Shown here: positions 1 through 10,170 of the stretch, piece after piece
Layout of the letters: each line of letters begins with the position of its first letter
Numbering within the stretch: the first letter of the stretch is position 1
Origin: Lacunisphaera sp.
GTDB lineage: Bacteria > Verrucomicrobiota > Verrucomicrobiia > Opitutales > Opitutaceae
Direction: 5' to 3'
NCBI GenBank assembly: GCA_029945855.1
Contig: JAQSDJ010000084.1
Coordinates: 11,443-43,770, forward strand
Length of the DNA: 32,328 nucleotides
Notes under the pieces: model-generated
Seen by the model: the letters and a program-made list of their open reading frames with translations, nothing else
Told to the model about the DNA's origin: nothing
Databases searched by the model: none
Program-made: the position numbers and the translations under genes

Positions 1-13
1 TTCATTACGCCGG

Positions 14-36
14 GGGATCCGCGATCCCGCCCTACA
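14..36. repeat. Short palindrome and gene-end repeat
   Basis: GGGATC (14-19) and GATCCC (23-28) form an inverted repeat with a 3-nt spacer just beyond the stop codon of the minus-strand cyclase gene. The adjoining CCGCCCTACA (27-36) recurs exactly at 17046-17055, at the end of alaS, also beside a palindrome. No T-tract follows on the minus strand, so a classical Rho-independent terminator is not supported. A REP-like gene-end element is more likely. Confidence 0.4.
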
Positions 37-39
37 ATC

Positions 40-1698
40 CTACTTCTTCGCCGGCTTGAGGCCGAGGAGGTAGGCGTTCACGGGGGGCGAGTTCTTGATG
101 TCGATCTTGCCGAGCGGCTCGAAGACGAACTTTTCGGGGAGGAGCTTCATCGTGATCTCGGAGATCTGGATCTTGCCCGGCTGGCCGTGCGACTCCATGC
201 GGCTGGCGATGTTGACGGTGTCGCCCCAGAGGTCGTAGGAAAATTTCTTGGTGCCGATGATGCCGGCGACGACGGGGCCGCTGTTCATGCCGATGCGGAT
301 GGTCCAGTCGAGCTGGTGGCGGCGGTTGAAGACGCGGACGGCCTCGAGCATCTCGAAGGCGGCGATGGCGCAGGCCTCGGCGTGGTCGTTGCGCATGACG
401 GGCACGCCGCTGACCATCATGTAGGCGTCGCCGATGGTCTTGATCTTTTCGAGCTCGTGCTGCTCGGCGATGCGGTCGAAGCCGGAGAAAATCTCGTTGA
501 GGAGCTGGACGGTGCGGTGCGGGGACTGCTTGCTGGCGATGCGGGTGAAGCCGACGATGTCGGCGAAGAGCACGGTGGCGTCGATGAAGCTGTCGACGAT
601 CGTGCGCTGGCCGGCCTTGAGGCGTTCCGCGATGGCCTTGGGCAGGACGTTGAGGAGGAGGCGCTCGGACTTGGAGCGCTCGACCTGCAGCTGGGCGAGG
701 AAAGCCTGCTCCTGGTCGCGGAGGCGTTTCTTTTCGAGCGAGGCGGTGATGCGGGCGCGCAGGATGGTCGGGTTGAAAGGCTTCGGCACGTAGTCCTCGG
801 CGCCGGCCTCGATGCAACGGACGGTGCTCTCGACGTCGTCGAGGGCCGTGAGCATGATGGCGGGGATGTGCTTGAGGCGCGGGTCGGCCTTCATGAACTC
901 GAGGGTCTGGAACCCGTCGAGATCGGGCATCAAAATGTCGAGGAGGACCAGGTCGTAGTTGCCGTCCTTGAGCCGGCTGAGGGCCTCGCGGCCGGTGGCG
1001 GCTTCGCCGACCTCGTAGCCGAGCTTTTGCAGGCGGCGCACGAGCATCTCGCGGTTCATGTCGTCGTCGTCGACGGCGAGCAGCTTGGCGCTGGGCATTG
1101 GGGCGGCGGAGACGCCGAAGTCATTGGCCGTGGTGACGGGGATGACCGGCGGGTTCATGGCGCCGAGGGTGACATCCCCGGCGATGCCGAGGTCGCCGGA
1201 GGCGCTGCCGATCTCGAGCTGCTCGGGGTAGTCCTCGCTCTCGAAGAGCGCGAAGAGGTTCTTGCCCGCGCGCAGGATCTTCTCGAGATCCTTGACGAGC
1301 TCGGGGTGGTTGCCAATGCGGGCCTCGTCGAGGCAGAGTTCGGCGTAGCCGATGACGGCGTTGAGGGGGGTGCGCATGTCCCGGCGCATGCCGCCGAAAT
1401 CGACGGTGCCGGTCTCGATCTTCCAGGCGGCGAGGGAGTCGTTGATCAGGGCCAGCAGCTGGCCGCCGGAGGTGTGGATGCGTTTCAGGTCGGTGAGGAT
1501 CTCGCCGAAATTGTTCTCCTCGGCCGACTCCATCAGCATCTCGCTGTAGCCGATGATCTGGTTGAGGGGGGTGCGGAGGGAATGGCGCAGCTTGGAGAGC
1601 GCCTCCATGTCGCGCGACTTGAGCGCCTTCAACAGGGGGGCGATGGAGCCGGGCGACATGGCGCCCGTCACCGAGGACTTGGGGGGCGGTTCACTCAT
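40..1698 (-). CDS. Receiver-linked class III adenylate cyclase with two degenerate HisKA segments
   Basis: A 552-residue cytoplasmic signalling protein predicted to make cAMP from ATP. Residues 35-60 and 103-125 each resemble the HisKA phosphoacceptor helix (RTPLNQIIGYSEML and RTPLNAVIGYAEL). The first keeps the histidine (His39); the second has Arg106 in its place; no HATPase domain follows. A receiver domain spans about 204-318 (acidic pocket 210-213, Asp254, Thr284, Lys306). A helical linker (320-360) leads to a class III cyclase domain (about 366-550) with metal aspartates Asp380 and Asp424, adenine-selecting Lys420 and Asp489, and Asn496/Arg500 for transition-state binding. The Lys/Asp pair points to adenylate rather than guanylate cyclase. 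Its start overlaps the stop of the upstream receiver gene by 4 bp (ATGA), implying translational coupling. No membrane segment is seen. Confidence 0.88.
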   Translation of the reverse strand: MSEPPPKSSVTGAMSPGSIAPLLKALKSRDMEALSKLRHSLRTPLNQIIGYSEMLMESAEENNFGEILTDLKRIHTSGGQLLALINDSLAAWKIETGTVDFGGMRRDMRTPLNAVIGYAELCLDEARIGNHPELVKDLEKILRAGKNLFALFESEDYPEQLEIGSASGDLGIAGDVTLGAMNPPVIPVTTANDFGVSAAPMPSAKLLAVDDDDMNREMLVRRLQKLGYEVGEAATGREALSRLKDGNYDLVLLDILMPDLDGFQTLEFMKADPRLKHIPAIMLTALDDVESTVRCIEAGAEDYVPKPFNPTILRARITASLEKKRLRDQEQAFLAQLQVERSKSERLLLNVLPKAIAERLKAGQRTIVDSFIDATVLFADIVGFTRIASKQSPHRTVQLLNEIFSGFDRIAEQHELEKIKTIGDAYMMVSGVPVMRNDHAEACAIAAFEMLEAVRVFNRRHQLDWTIRIGMNSGPVVAGIIGTKKFSYDLWGDTVNIASRMESHGQPGKIQISEITMKLLPEKFVFEPLGKIDIKNSPPVNAYLLGLKPAKK

Positions 1699-2075
1699 GC
1701 CTTGGGCGGAAACTTCTTGAGCAGTTCCTCAATCTTGCCCAGCAGGCGGGCGAGTTCCACGGGCTTGGTGTCGAAGTCGTCGCAGCCGGCGCCGATGGCC
1801 TTCTGCCGGTCGCTGTCCATGGCGTGGGCGGTGAGCGCAATGATGGGGATGTGCTTGGTCTCGGGATCGGCCTTGAGCTGCTTGGTGGCCTCCCAGCCGT
1901 CGATGACGGGCAGGCTCATGTCCATCAGGACAAGATCGGGCTTCTCGCTCTTGGTCAGAGCGACCCCGGCCCCGCCGTCAACGGCGATGGAGAGGGTGTA
2001 GCCACGCTTTTCCAGGCGGCGGGAAAGCATGTCGCGGTTCATTTCGTTGTCTTCGACGAGCAGGATCTTGGGCAT
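1695..2075 (-). CDS. Stand-alone response-regulator receiver (DivK/CheY-like)
   Basis: A 126-residue single receiver domain with no output domain. Visible features are the acidic pocket (Glu8, Asp9), phosphoacceptor Asp52 in LVLMDMSLP, Thr82 and Lys104 in the DTKP motif. Such proteins shuttle phosphoryl groups between a kinase and another target. It lies between the hybrid kinase (2105-4498) and the receiver-cyclase (40-1698) on the same strand, overlapping the latter by 4 bp, so a relay through this protein is plausible but inferred. GGAG lies about 9 nt upstream of the ATG and supports the start. Confidence 0.9.
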   Translation of the reverse strand: MPKILLVEDNEMNRDMLSRRLEKRGYTLSIAVDGGAGVALTKSEKPDLVLMDMSLPVIDGWEATKQLKADPETKHIPIIALTAHAMDSDRQKAIGAGCDDFDTKPVELARLLGKIEELLKKFPPKA

Positions 2076-2104
2076 GGCGGTGATCTCCGAGTAAGAGGGG
2101 TGAT

Positions 2105-4498
<2,394 letters not shown>

Positions 4499-4517
4499 TG
4501 GGAAATAATGTCAAATG

Positions 4518-5261
4518 TCATTCGTGCCCTGGGGAATGGGCTTCGCCGGCGGGGGAAAAATCCGAATACGCGACCTGCAGGTCCTCCTGCGTGCCGATAA
4601 AGAAGATCCGGCCGGAGAAATGCGAGGTATACGCGACCGGCAGGCAGGGCCGGGCCGGCGCGGGCGGGGCGAAGGTCATCTCAACCTTGAGTGAGTTCAT
4701 TTTCACCCCGAGAATGGGGGAGTAAGGTTCGCGAAGGGTGAGGGTGAATTTTTCCACATGGGGGGTGTGCTTGTTGATCGTCAGGCGCAGGATCAGGTGT
4801 CCCAGCATCTTGTCACCCGCGGCGGACACCTCGCGGAAACCGCCCTCATATTCGGCCCGTCCGACGTCCTCCGACACCAGCCGCAGGCTGCCGGGATCGA
4901 TGTCGCCGCGCTGGAAGTTGGCCGGCGAGGAGGGGAGGGGGTTGGCCGAGCGGAGTTTTCGGTATTTCTCCAGTTCCTTCCCGGTGGGCGGCTGGCCGTT
5001 GAAGGTGAGCAAGGTCCAGCGCGCCGCGGGCGGCTGCGCGGGATCGTAGCGCTCGGCCGTCGAGGCCTCCGGGCGGACCGTCGTGGTCGTATAGGCCCAG
5101 CGGGCCGGCGGCTCGGCGCTGAAAGCGCCCAGCGCCTCGCGCACATAATCGGGCAGCGCGGCCCGGGCGGCGGCCACCGCACCCAGTGCGGCCAGCCCCA
5201 GCGTGCCGAGCCTAGACCAAGGGCGGCGGGACCTGCGAAATGAACCAGTCGAACTTGCCAT
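4518..5261 (-). CDS. Predicted secreted protein of unknown function
   Basis: I do not recognise a family. The 247-residue product has a signal-peptide-like N-terminus: a basic segment (about 9-17), a hydrophobic stretch (18-33) and an ARA-A cleavage-like site near residue 34. The remainder looks like a compact extracytoplasmic beta-rich domain with no further membrane helix; no catalytic motif stands out. The proposed ATG lies 50 bp inside the 3' end of the upstream thioesterase gene. This start is favoured because shorter in-frame options would cut into the basic part of the signal peptide. It ends 19 bp before the start of the hybrid kinase on the same strand, so the three genes may be cotranscribed. 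A periplasmic accessory role for the sensor is possible but unsupported. Confidence 0.62.
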   Translation of the reverse strand: MASSTGSFRRSRRPWSRLGTLGLAALGAVAAARAALPDYVREALGAFSAEPPARWAYTTTTVRPEASTAERYDPAQPPAARWTLLTFNGQPPTGKELEKYRKLRSANPLPSSPANFQRGDIDPGSLRLVSEDVGRAEYEGGFREVSAAGDKMLGHLILRLTINKHTPHVEKFTLTLREPYSPILGVKMNSLKVEMTFAPPAPARPCLPVAYTSHFSGRIFFIGTQEDLQVAYSDFSPAGEAHSPGHE

Positions 5262-5646
5262 GGAAGGTGAGCGTGCCCGCCGCGTCCTTCAGATCAATCA
5301 GGATAACCGCCGAGGTGCGGCCGCGCGCGGCGAGTTCCGTCCGCAGTCCGTCACGGGTGGAATCGTCCGGCCTGCCGAAAGCGAGCAAGGTGCCGGTCGC
5401 CGGCCGGCGGTAGTTGACCTCGACGCCGCGCACGACGGCGAAAACCCGGCCGGCCAGTTCGCTGAAGTGACGTTGCAGGCACTCGGCGCTGGCGGCCTCG
5501 GCCAGGGCGAACTGCGCGGCGGCGTGCATCGTGCCGAGATGATTGTGCAGCAGCGGGGTGAAGGGCAACTCGAGCAGGTGATCGGCGCCGGCCGGCGCGA
5601 CGCGGATGCCGAGCTGCCGGCTCAGCGGAATAGCGGTGACCTGCAT
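5212..5646 (-). CDS. Hotdog-fold thioesterase-like protein (DUF4442/YiiD-C type)
   Basis: A 144-residue protein resembling the small hotdog-fold acyl-CoA thioesterase group. The segment HNHLGTMHAAAQFALAEAAS (residues 34-53) matches the conserved loop and central helix that form the active site in this family, and the beta-rich remainder fits one hotdog domain of normal length. The substrate cannot be inferred. Its 3' end overlaps the secreted-protein gene by 50 bp, so it may be the first gene of the minus-strand cluster. It is divergent from the TonB-like gene, with about 98 bp between starts. The frame stays open upstream of the ATG without a better start codon, so the N-terminus is moderately certain. 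Confidence 0.7.
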   Translation of the reverse strand: MQVTAIPLSRQLGIRVAPAGADHLLELPFTPLLHNHLGTMHAAAQFALAEAASAECLQRHFSELAGRVFAVVRGVEVNYRRPATGTLLAFGRPDDSTRDGLRTELAARGRTSAVILIDLKDAAGTLTFHGKFDWFISQVPPPLV

Positions 5647-5744
5647 CGCGCCGATTTCGCGCGCGCGGCGGGCGAAGGCAATGCCGGAGTGGAGACCCCT
5701 AATAAACCACGCGCCCGTCCGTCGAAGAAATGGAGACCATCAAC

Positions 5745-6419
5745 ATGAACATCCACCGCTTCATCCTGCCAGCCACGGTCGCCGCGACGCTGCACGTCGC
5801 TTTGTTCTGGGCGCTTCCCCATGAGGAATATGTCCGCCTGATCCCGGTCGTGCTCGGCCCGAAGGAGCCGCCGCCCCCGCCGCCTCCGCCCGAGGTTCCG
5901 ATTCCGCCGCCTCCGACGGAAAAGACCGCGGCGGACGAGCCGTTCCGGCCGATCGCCGGTGGTCCGACCCCGCCGGAAATCCCCGAGGAAATATCGCTGG
6001 CCAAGCCTGACGGGCCGACCATCGACCTCGAGCCCCGGCTTCGTGGGCCGGTCGTGATCACCACGAAGATCCCGGTGGTCTCCGGTCCCGGCGAGGTCGG
6101 AGCGCCCGGCGGCCCCGGTCTGCCGGTTTTTCCGCCCGGCGAACTCGACCGCGTGCCCGATGCCAGGGTCCGGATCGCCCCCGAGTATCCGTTCGCCATG
6201 AAGAGCGGCGGCCTCGATGGCTCGGTGACGGTGGAATTCGACGTGGACCGCGCCGGCAAGGTGGTCGCGGCGCGCGTGCTGAAAAGCACGCACAGCGAGT
6301 TCGAGGCGCCCACGCTGCGGGCGGTGCTGAAGTGGCGGTTCGAGCCGGGCCGGAAGAACGGCCGGACCGTGCCGTTCCGCATGGTGGTGCCGGTGGACTT
6401 CCACCTGAGCCCAGACTGA
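5745..6419 (+). CDS. TonB-like energy transducer
   Basis: A 224-residue envelope protein of TonB architecture. An N-terminal signal anchor (about residues 5-25) is followed by a proline-rich periplasm-spanning segment beginning with a run of eight prolines (about 42-60) and continuing as a Pro/Glu/Gly-rich linker to about 135. The C-terminal TonB domain (about 140-222) contains GLDGSVTVEFDVDRAGKV and LRAVLKWRFEPGR, typical of the family. TonB couples the inner-membrane proton gradient, via ExbB/ExbD, to outer-membrane receptors; no exbBD is in the window. The start at 5745 is chosen because GGAG (5732-5735) lies 9 nt upstream. An in-frame ATG at 5730 would add five residues. Its identity as a transporter-dedicated TonB or an accessory paralogue is not resolvable here. 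Confidence 0.85.
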   Translation: MNIHRFILPATVAATLHVALFWALPHEEYVRLIPVVLGPKEPPPPPPPPEVPIPPPPTEKTAADEPFRPIAGGPTPPEIPEEISLAKPDGPTIDLEPRLRGPVVITTKIPVVSGPGEVGAPGGPGLPVFPPGELDRVPDARVRIAPEYPFAMKSGGLDGSVTVEFDVDRAGKVVAARVLKSTHSEFEAPTLRAVLKWRFEPGRKNGRTVPFRMVVPVDFHLSPD

Positions 6420-6430
6420 GCTGCCGCGCC

Positions 6431-6814
6431 TCAGCCGGCGCGCGCCAACAGGAGCTGGTTGACCCGCTGGACCAGCTCCGGCGGGCTGAACGGCTTCGTG
6501 ATGTAGTCAAGGGCGCCGAGCTCCAGCCCGAGATGACGCGAGTCGGTCGAGGCCCACGCCGAGACGATGATGATGGGGATGGTGGCCGTGAGCGGATCGC
6601 GCCGCAGGATCTCGCACACGCCGAAGCCGTCGAGGTCGGGCAGCATCAGGTCGAGGAGGATGAGGTCGGGCCGGTTTTTCTTGATGCAATCCAGGGCCTC
6701 CCAGCCGTTGGCGGCGGTGTCCACGGCATGGCCGGCGCGCAGGAGGTGATATTGCATCAACCCGGTGAGTTCGGGTTCATCGTCCACGGCAAGGATTCGG
6801 GCGGTTGGGGGCAT
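6431..6814 (-). CDS. Stand-alone response-regulator receiver
   Basis: A 127-residue CheY-like receiver. Acidic residues 11-12 (AVDDE), phosphoacceptor Asp55 in LILLDLMLP, Ser85 in the Thr/Ser position and Lys107 in ITKPF are all present; there is no output domain. The start at 6814 is preferred because GGGAG lies 8 nt upstream. An in-frame ATG at 6862 would add a 16-residue non-conserved tail. It ends 11 bp from the end of the TonB-like gene, which is convergent with it. The cognate kinase is not adjacent, so its partner is unknown. Confidence 0.88.
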   Translation of the reverse strand: MPPTARILAVDDEPELTGLMQYHLLRAGHAVDTAANGWEALDCIKKNRPDLILLDLMLPDLDGFGVCEILRRDPLTATIPIIIVSAWASTDSRHLGLELGALDYITKPFSPPELVQRVNQLLLARAG

Positions 6815-6886
6815 GCCCCATTCTCCCAGCGGCAGGTCACAATCCGGTGACCCCGATGTCACAATCGGGCAACAAGGTCCGCGGCC

Positions 6887-7381
6887 TCACCAGCGATGGT
6901 AGGCGGGATGGCCCGGTTTCACGGCGACGAAGGTGCCGCGGCAGGTCGCGCAGGGCTTGCCGGCCGCCGTGAGCACGCCTTCAACCGTGGCCCGGTCGGC
7001 GGTGGACTCGACCACCTTGGCGGAGAGTTCGATGGGTCCGTCGGTCGGGGTGGGGCGGAGCAGCTTGATGGCGTAGTCAGCCGTGACAGTGCAAGGCGGG
7101 TGGGTGAGCTGAGTGCGCTGCATGAGGTGCCAGGCGGCGGCCCAGTTGCAGTGGCAGTCGAGGAGGGAGCCGATGATGCCTCCATTCAGCACGCCCGGGA
7201 AGGCCGCATGGTGCGGTTCCGGGCGCCACGTGGCCCGGACCTCATCCCCGTGGACCATACTGCGGATATGCAGACCCTTGGGATTGGCCGGTCCGCAGCC
7301 GAAGCAGATACTATGGGGGGAAAAACGTTCTTGGAGGCTGGATTCGTCCACGGAGGAAGGAGAGACGGGGGCGAAGCTCAT
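6887..7381 (-). CDS. PaaI-type hotdog thioesterase
   Basis: A 164-residue protein of the PaaI/YbgC-like hotdog thioesterase superfamily. The N-terminal CFGCGPANPKGLHI (about 26-39) is typical of one subgroup. The segment GVLNGGIIGSLLDCHCNWAA (about 63-82) is the glycine loop and helix that carries the catalytic acidic residue (Asp76 position). Length matches one domain plus a short leader. The physiological acyl-CoA substrate is not deducible. It is divergent from the ParA-like gene with 84 bp between starts. On the same strand it lies upstream of the lone receiver with 72 bp between, so cotranscription is possible. No clear ribosome-binding site was seen. Confidence 0.75.
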   Translation of the reverse strand: MSFAPVSPSSVDESSLQERFSPHSICFGCGPANPKGLHIRSMVHGDEVRATWRPEPHHAAFPGVLNGGIIGSLLDCHCNWAAAWHLMQRTQLTHPPCTVTADYAIKLLRPTPTDGPIELSAKVVESTADRATVEGVLTAAGKPCATCRGTFVAVKPGHPAYHRW

Positions 7382-7465
7382 GGAAATCCCAAACTTCGTA
7401 AGATTTTTAACTGGCGCCCGACGCGGCCTGTGCCATGGTGACCGCCGGATACTAATTTACTACTA

Positions 7466-8356
7466 ATGGCCCGCAAGATAGCCTTCCTCAACTACAAGGG
7501 CGGTGTCGGCAAGACCTCGCTAATCGTAAATACAGCGGCCAGCCTGGCTCGGCGCGGCATGCGCGTGCTGTTGCTCGATTTTGACACCCAGTCCAACGCC
7601 AGCATCTGGCTCATGCGGCTGGAGCGTTGGAACAAGATCAATTCAACCGGCGTCGGCTCGATCTATTCGATCTACGATCCCGGCACGTCGCGCCTCAAGG
7701 ACTGTGTGATCAAGGACGTGGTCGAGGGCAAGGAAGGGGAAAAACTTCTGCCCGGGCTGGATCTGGTGCCGACGACCTTCAACCTGGTTGATCTCGAGGG
7801 CGAATACAAACCGGACCCGAAGCGCCCGTCCTACGCGATATTCCAGGAGCAGCTGGCGGAGATCGAGTCCAACTACGACTTCATCCTGTTCGACTGTCCG
7901 CCCAACGTGCTGCGCGCCTCGCAGAACGGCGTCTATTGCGCGGGTGAGATCTACGTGCCGTCCAATCCCGACGCCCTCAGCCTCATCGGCTTCACGCTGC
8001 TGGTGGAGAAGATGCTGCGCTTCCAGCAGGCGTCGGCGAGTTTCCGCACCACGGCGATGGGCCCGGCGGCGCTGATCTACGGCATCGTGTTCAACTCGAT
8101 CAAGGCCAACACCGACATCGAGGTCCCGAAGATGCGCATGCAACTCCGGTTGAATCAATTCAAGACCCAGAAGCGCGGCTGCGCCCCGACCGCCAAGATC
8201 TGCACGACGCAGATCCGCGATGCGATGATCGTGCGCCGCGCCGTCACCCTCGGGTTGCCGGTGTTCCTGGTCGGCACGGAAGGGAACGACGAAGACAGCG
8301 TGTCCAATGACTATCTGATGCTCGCCAACGAGATCATCGAGAACGCCCCGCACTGA
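7466..8356 (+). CDS. ParA/MinD-family (Soj-like) ATPase
   Basis: A 296-residue cytoplasmic P-loop ATPase. The deviant Walker A is KGGVGKTS at 11-18, with both signature lysines (Lys11, Lys16). Walker A' is DFDTQSNAS (38-46) and Walker B is FILFDCPP (about 139-146, Asp143). These ATPases form ATP-dependent dimers on nucleoid DNA or membrane and position chromosomes, plasmids or protein assemblies. No parB or parS-like array is nearby, so a role in segregation is not supported. The next two genes follow on the same strand with small gaps (23 and 17 bp), consistent with a dedicated positioning system. No Shine-Dalgarno is obvious; an AT-rich stretch (7448-7465) lies immediately before the ATG. 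Confidence 0.88.
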   Translation: MARKIAFLNYKGGVGKTSLIVNTAASLARRGMRVLLLDFDTQSNASIWLMRLERWNKINSTGVGSIYSIYDPGTSRLKDCVIKDVVEGKEGEKLLPGLDLVPTTFNLVDLEGEYKPDPKRPSYAIFQEQLAEIESNYDFILFDCPPNVLRASQNGVYCAGEIYVPSNPDALSLIGFTLLVEKMLRFQQASASFRTTAMGPAALIYGIVFNSIKANTDIEVPKMRMQLRLNQFKTQKRGCAPTAKICTTQIRDAMIVRRAVTLGLPVFLVGTEGNDEDSVSNDYLMLANEIIENAPH

Positions 8357-8379
8357 CCCACTTTTCCCGCAACAACACC

Positions 8380-9345
8380 ATGGCCAAGTTTACTTCCACC
8401 GAATGGGACGAGATCCGCAAAAAGTTCCGCCACTCGATCATGGCGGACACTTCGCTCGTCAGCCTCGCCCAGAACCTGGACACCCAGGAATGGCCGCACA
8501 GCGGCGAGGACGAGAAACCGTCCAAATACATGGATTTCACCTACGATGAACTGCTGATGATGCCCGAGATCGCCGGCAAGACGGAACGGGCCGATCACCT
8601 GATGGGTATCCTGAAGGAGACGCTCGCCTTCGATGATCCGTTTGGCGACATGGTGGCGGAGGTCGAGAAGACGTCGGCCAAGGACAATCCCATCCTCAAG
8701 ACCCTCGCCCGGCTCAGCATTCCCGAGGATTACCCGCTGCTGCTGGCTAATTTTAGCGAAGGCACGCGGGTGGTCTGTAGTTCCGAGGGGATCAAGACCA
8801 TCGGGGAGTTCGCCAATCTCGGCCAGCAGATGGCCACGCGGGTCGTGCTCGGCGGCGATTTCCGCAATGCGCTCAACGCCCTGACCCATGGTGACGAGGA
8901 GGGCATCGGCCAGTTCCTGCCTTATCGCAAGGGCTCGACCGGTCTGCATCTGGCCGAGGCCATCGGCCTGATCCCCGCCGGTCTGCCGCGCCCCGAACAG
9001 CTCGGGCTCGCGAAGGCTTACGGCGCCCGGCTCAACGCCGCCGATGCGGCGGCGGCCAGGACCCTCACCAAGGATCAGGTCGAGAAGCATGAGACGATGA
9101 TGCGCGCCACCGTCGCGTCCGCCTTCGAGTGGTTCAAGGACGAGAAAGCCGCGCTGCTCAAGACGCTCGGCGACGGCGGCACCTACGAACGCTATTTTGT
9201 CGTGATCAACGACCCCGCCCGCGAGGCCATTGCGGTCCGTCTGGCGAGTGCCGCGCTCAAGGATGTGGTCACGGTCAAGCCGGCGGCCCAGACTTCCGCC
9301 GTGAAGAAGGGCGGGTTCTTCTCCCGCATGTTCGGCAAGGGCTGA
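8380..9345 (+). CDS. Conserved-looking protein of unknown function in a ParA operon
   Basis: I do not recognise this 321-residue protein. It looks soluble and mostly alpha-helical with some beta segments, and has no signal peptide or transmembrane helix. The centre (about 105-180) contains LSIPEDYPLLLANFSEGTR and a phenylalanine/glycine-rich stretch. The extreme C-terminus is a flexible Ala/Val/Lys linker ending in KKGGFFSRMFGKG, a basic aromatic tail that could be a short binding or membrane-touching peptide. The gene starts 23 bp after the ParA-like gene and its codon use matches its neighbours, supporting a real operonic gene. By position it is a candidate partner or cargo adaptor of the ATPase; that is inference only. 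Confidence 0.72.
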   Translation: MAKFTSTEWDEIRKKFRHSIMADTSLVSLAQNLDTQEWPHSGEDEKPSKYMDFTYDELLMMPEIAGKTERADHLMGILKETLAFDDPFGDMVAEVEKTSAKDNPILKTLARLSIPEDYPLLLANFSEGTRVVCSSEGIKTIGEFANLGQQMATRVVLGGDFRNALNALTHGDEEGIGQFLPYRKGSTGLHLAEAIGLIPAGLPRPEQLGLAKAYGARLNAADAAAARTLTKDQVEKHETMMRATVASAFEWFKDEKAALLKTLGDGGTYERYFVVINDPAREAIAVRLASAALKDVVTVKPAAQTSAVKKGGFFSRMFGKG

Positions 9346-9362
9346 TCCGTCGTCTCATTCCT

Positions 9363-10109
9363 GTGGAAAATCGTCCACCCAACACGCCCGGCGCATTCCC
9401 GCGGCCCGGGGCGGGCTTCCCACCCCCCAAGACGCTGGCGGCGCCACCCCCTGCCTTCCCCGCGCCGGGAGGCATGAAATCCCCGGTCAAGCCCATTGGT
9501 GGACTCAAGCCGCTGGTGTTGCCGCGCCGCCTCAGTCCGCTTCAGCGGGCCCAGGAAGCGACCCAGGCCACCGCCGAGGCCCGCAAGTCCATCGGTGCGA
9601 TCATCTCGCAGTCCCGTCCGCCCTGGGGTGGCAAGCCGACCCTGAGCGGCTCGCAGGTCGATGAATTGGAAAAGGCCCTCCGGGCGCTGGAGGCCAAGGT
9701 CGGCGAGCGCGAGATGGCCCTGGCCGATGCCGAGAACAAGTTGGTCGAGCGCGATCGCGCCCTCGCGGAGACCGAGGCCCTGCTGCAGGCCCGCGAGAAA
9801 GTCATCGACGCCATGCGCAAACAGCCGGCCCCGCAGACCGCGGCGGCCGTCAATCCCGAGGAAATGGCCGCCCTGGCCAGGCTGAAGGAGGAACTGGACC
9901 GGCAGGAGGCCTCCATGAAGGAGCAACGCGCCGCCCTGAAGGAACGCGAGGAATTCCTGGAGCAAAGCGAAGCCGCCCTATTCGAGAAAATGCAGGCCCA
10001 GCAGGAAAAGGAGACGGAACTCGAGCAGAAGGCGGAGGATCTGAAGAAAGGCATGCTTCGGGCCGGCCTCATCAAGCCGGAGCCGAAGGAACCGATGGAA
10101 AAAGCCTGA
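9363..10109 (+). CDS. Proline-rich/coiled-coil protein, third gene of the ParA operon
   Basis: A 248-residue protein with no catalytic motif. Residues 1-55 are rich in Pro, Gly and Ala and probably disordered. Residues about 57-80 form a basic helix. Residues 97-152 and 165-235 are strongly heptad-like, charged coiled coils broken by a short Pro/Ala linker (153-163). The GTG at 9363 is chosen because the frame upstream lies inside the preceding gene and looks non-coding. An ATG at 9474 has GGAGG only 1 nt away, too close for normal initiation. A disordered head plus coiled coil next to a ParA ATPase recalls scaffold partners such as PomX or McdB, but similarity of style is not evidence of homology. 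Confidence 0.68.
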   Translation: MENRPPNTPGAFPRPGAGFPPPKTLAAPPPAFPAPGGMKSPVKPIGGLKPLVLPRRLSPLQRAQEATQATAEARKSIGAIISQSRPPWGGKPTLSGSQVDELEKALRALEAKVGEREMALADAENKLVERDRALAETEALLQAREKVIDAMRKQPAPQTAAAVNPEEMAALARLKEELDRQEASMKEQRAALKEREEFLEQSEAALFEKMQAQQEKETELEQKAEDLKKGMLRAGLIKPEPKEPMEKA

Positions 10110-10170
10110 TGGAACCTCCGTCAGTTTGGCCTTTCCAAGAGCGCTGGCCAACCCTATGCCCTTCCCCTTC

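Noticed and set aside
187-2001. Long plus-strand reading frame opposite the cyclase and receiver genes
   Set aside because: It is the antisense shadow of GC-rich coding sequence; its Val/Gly/Asp/Glu-rich product has no domain, whereas the minus strand encodes clear families. The same applies to 2129-4006 (+), 13463-15463 (-), 20861-22576 (-) and 26814-28055 (-).
4509-4514. TTGACA on the minus strand as a -35 box for the hybrid kinase
   Set aside because: No acceptable -10 hexamer lies 16-18 nt downstream, and the resulting transcript would begin after the chosen ATG.
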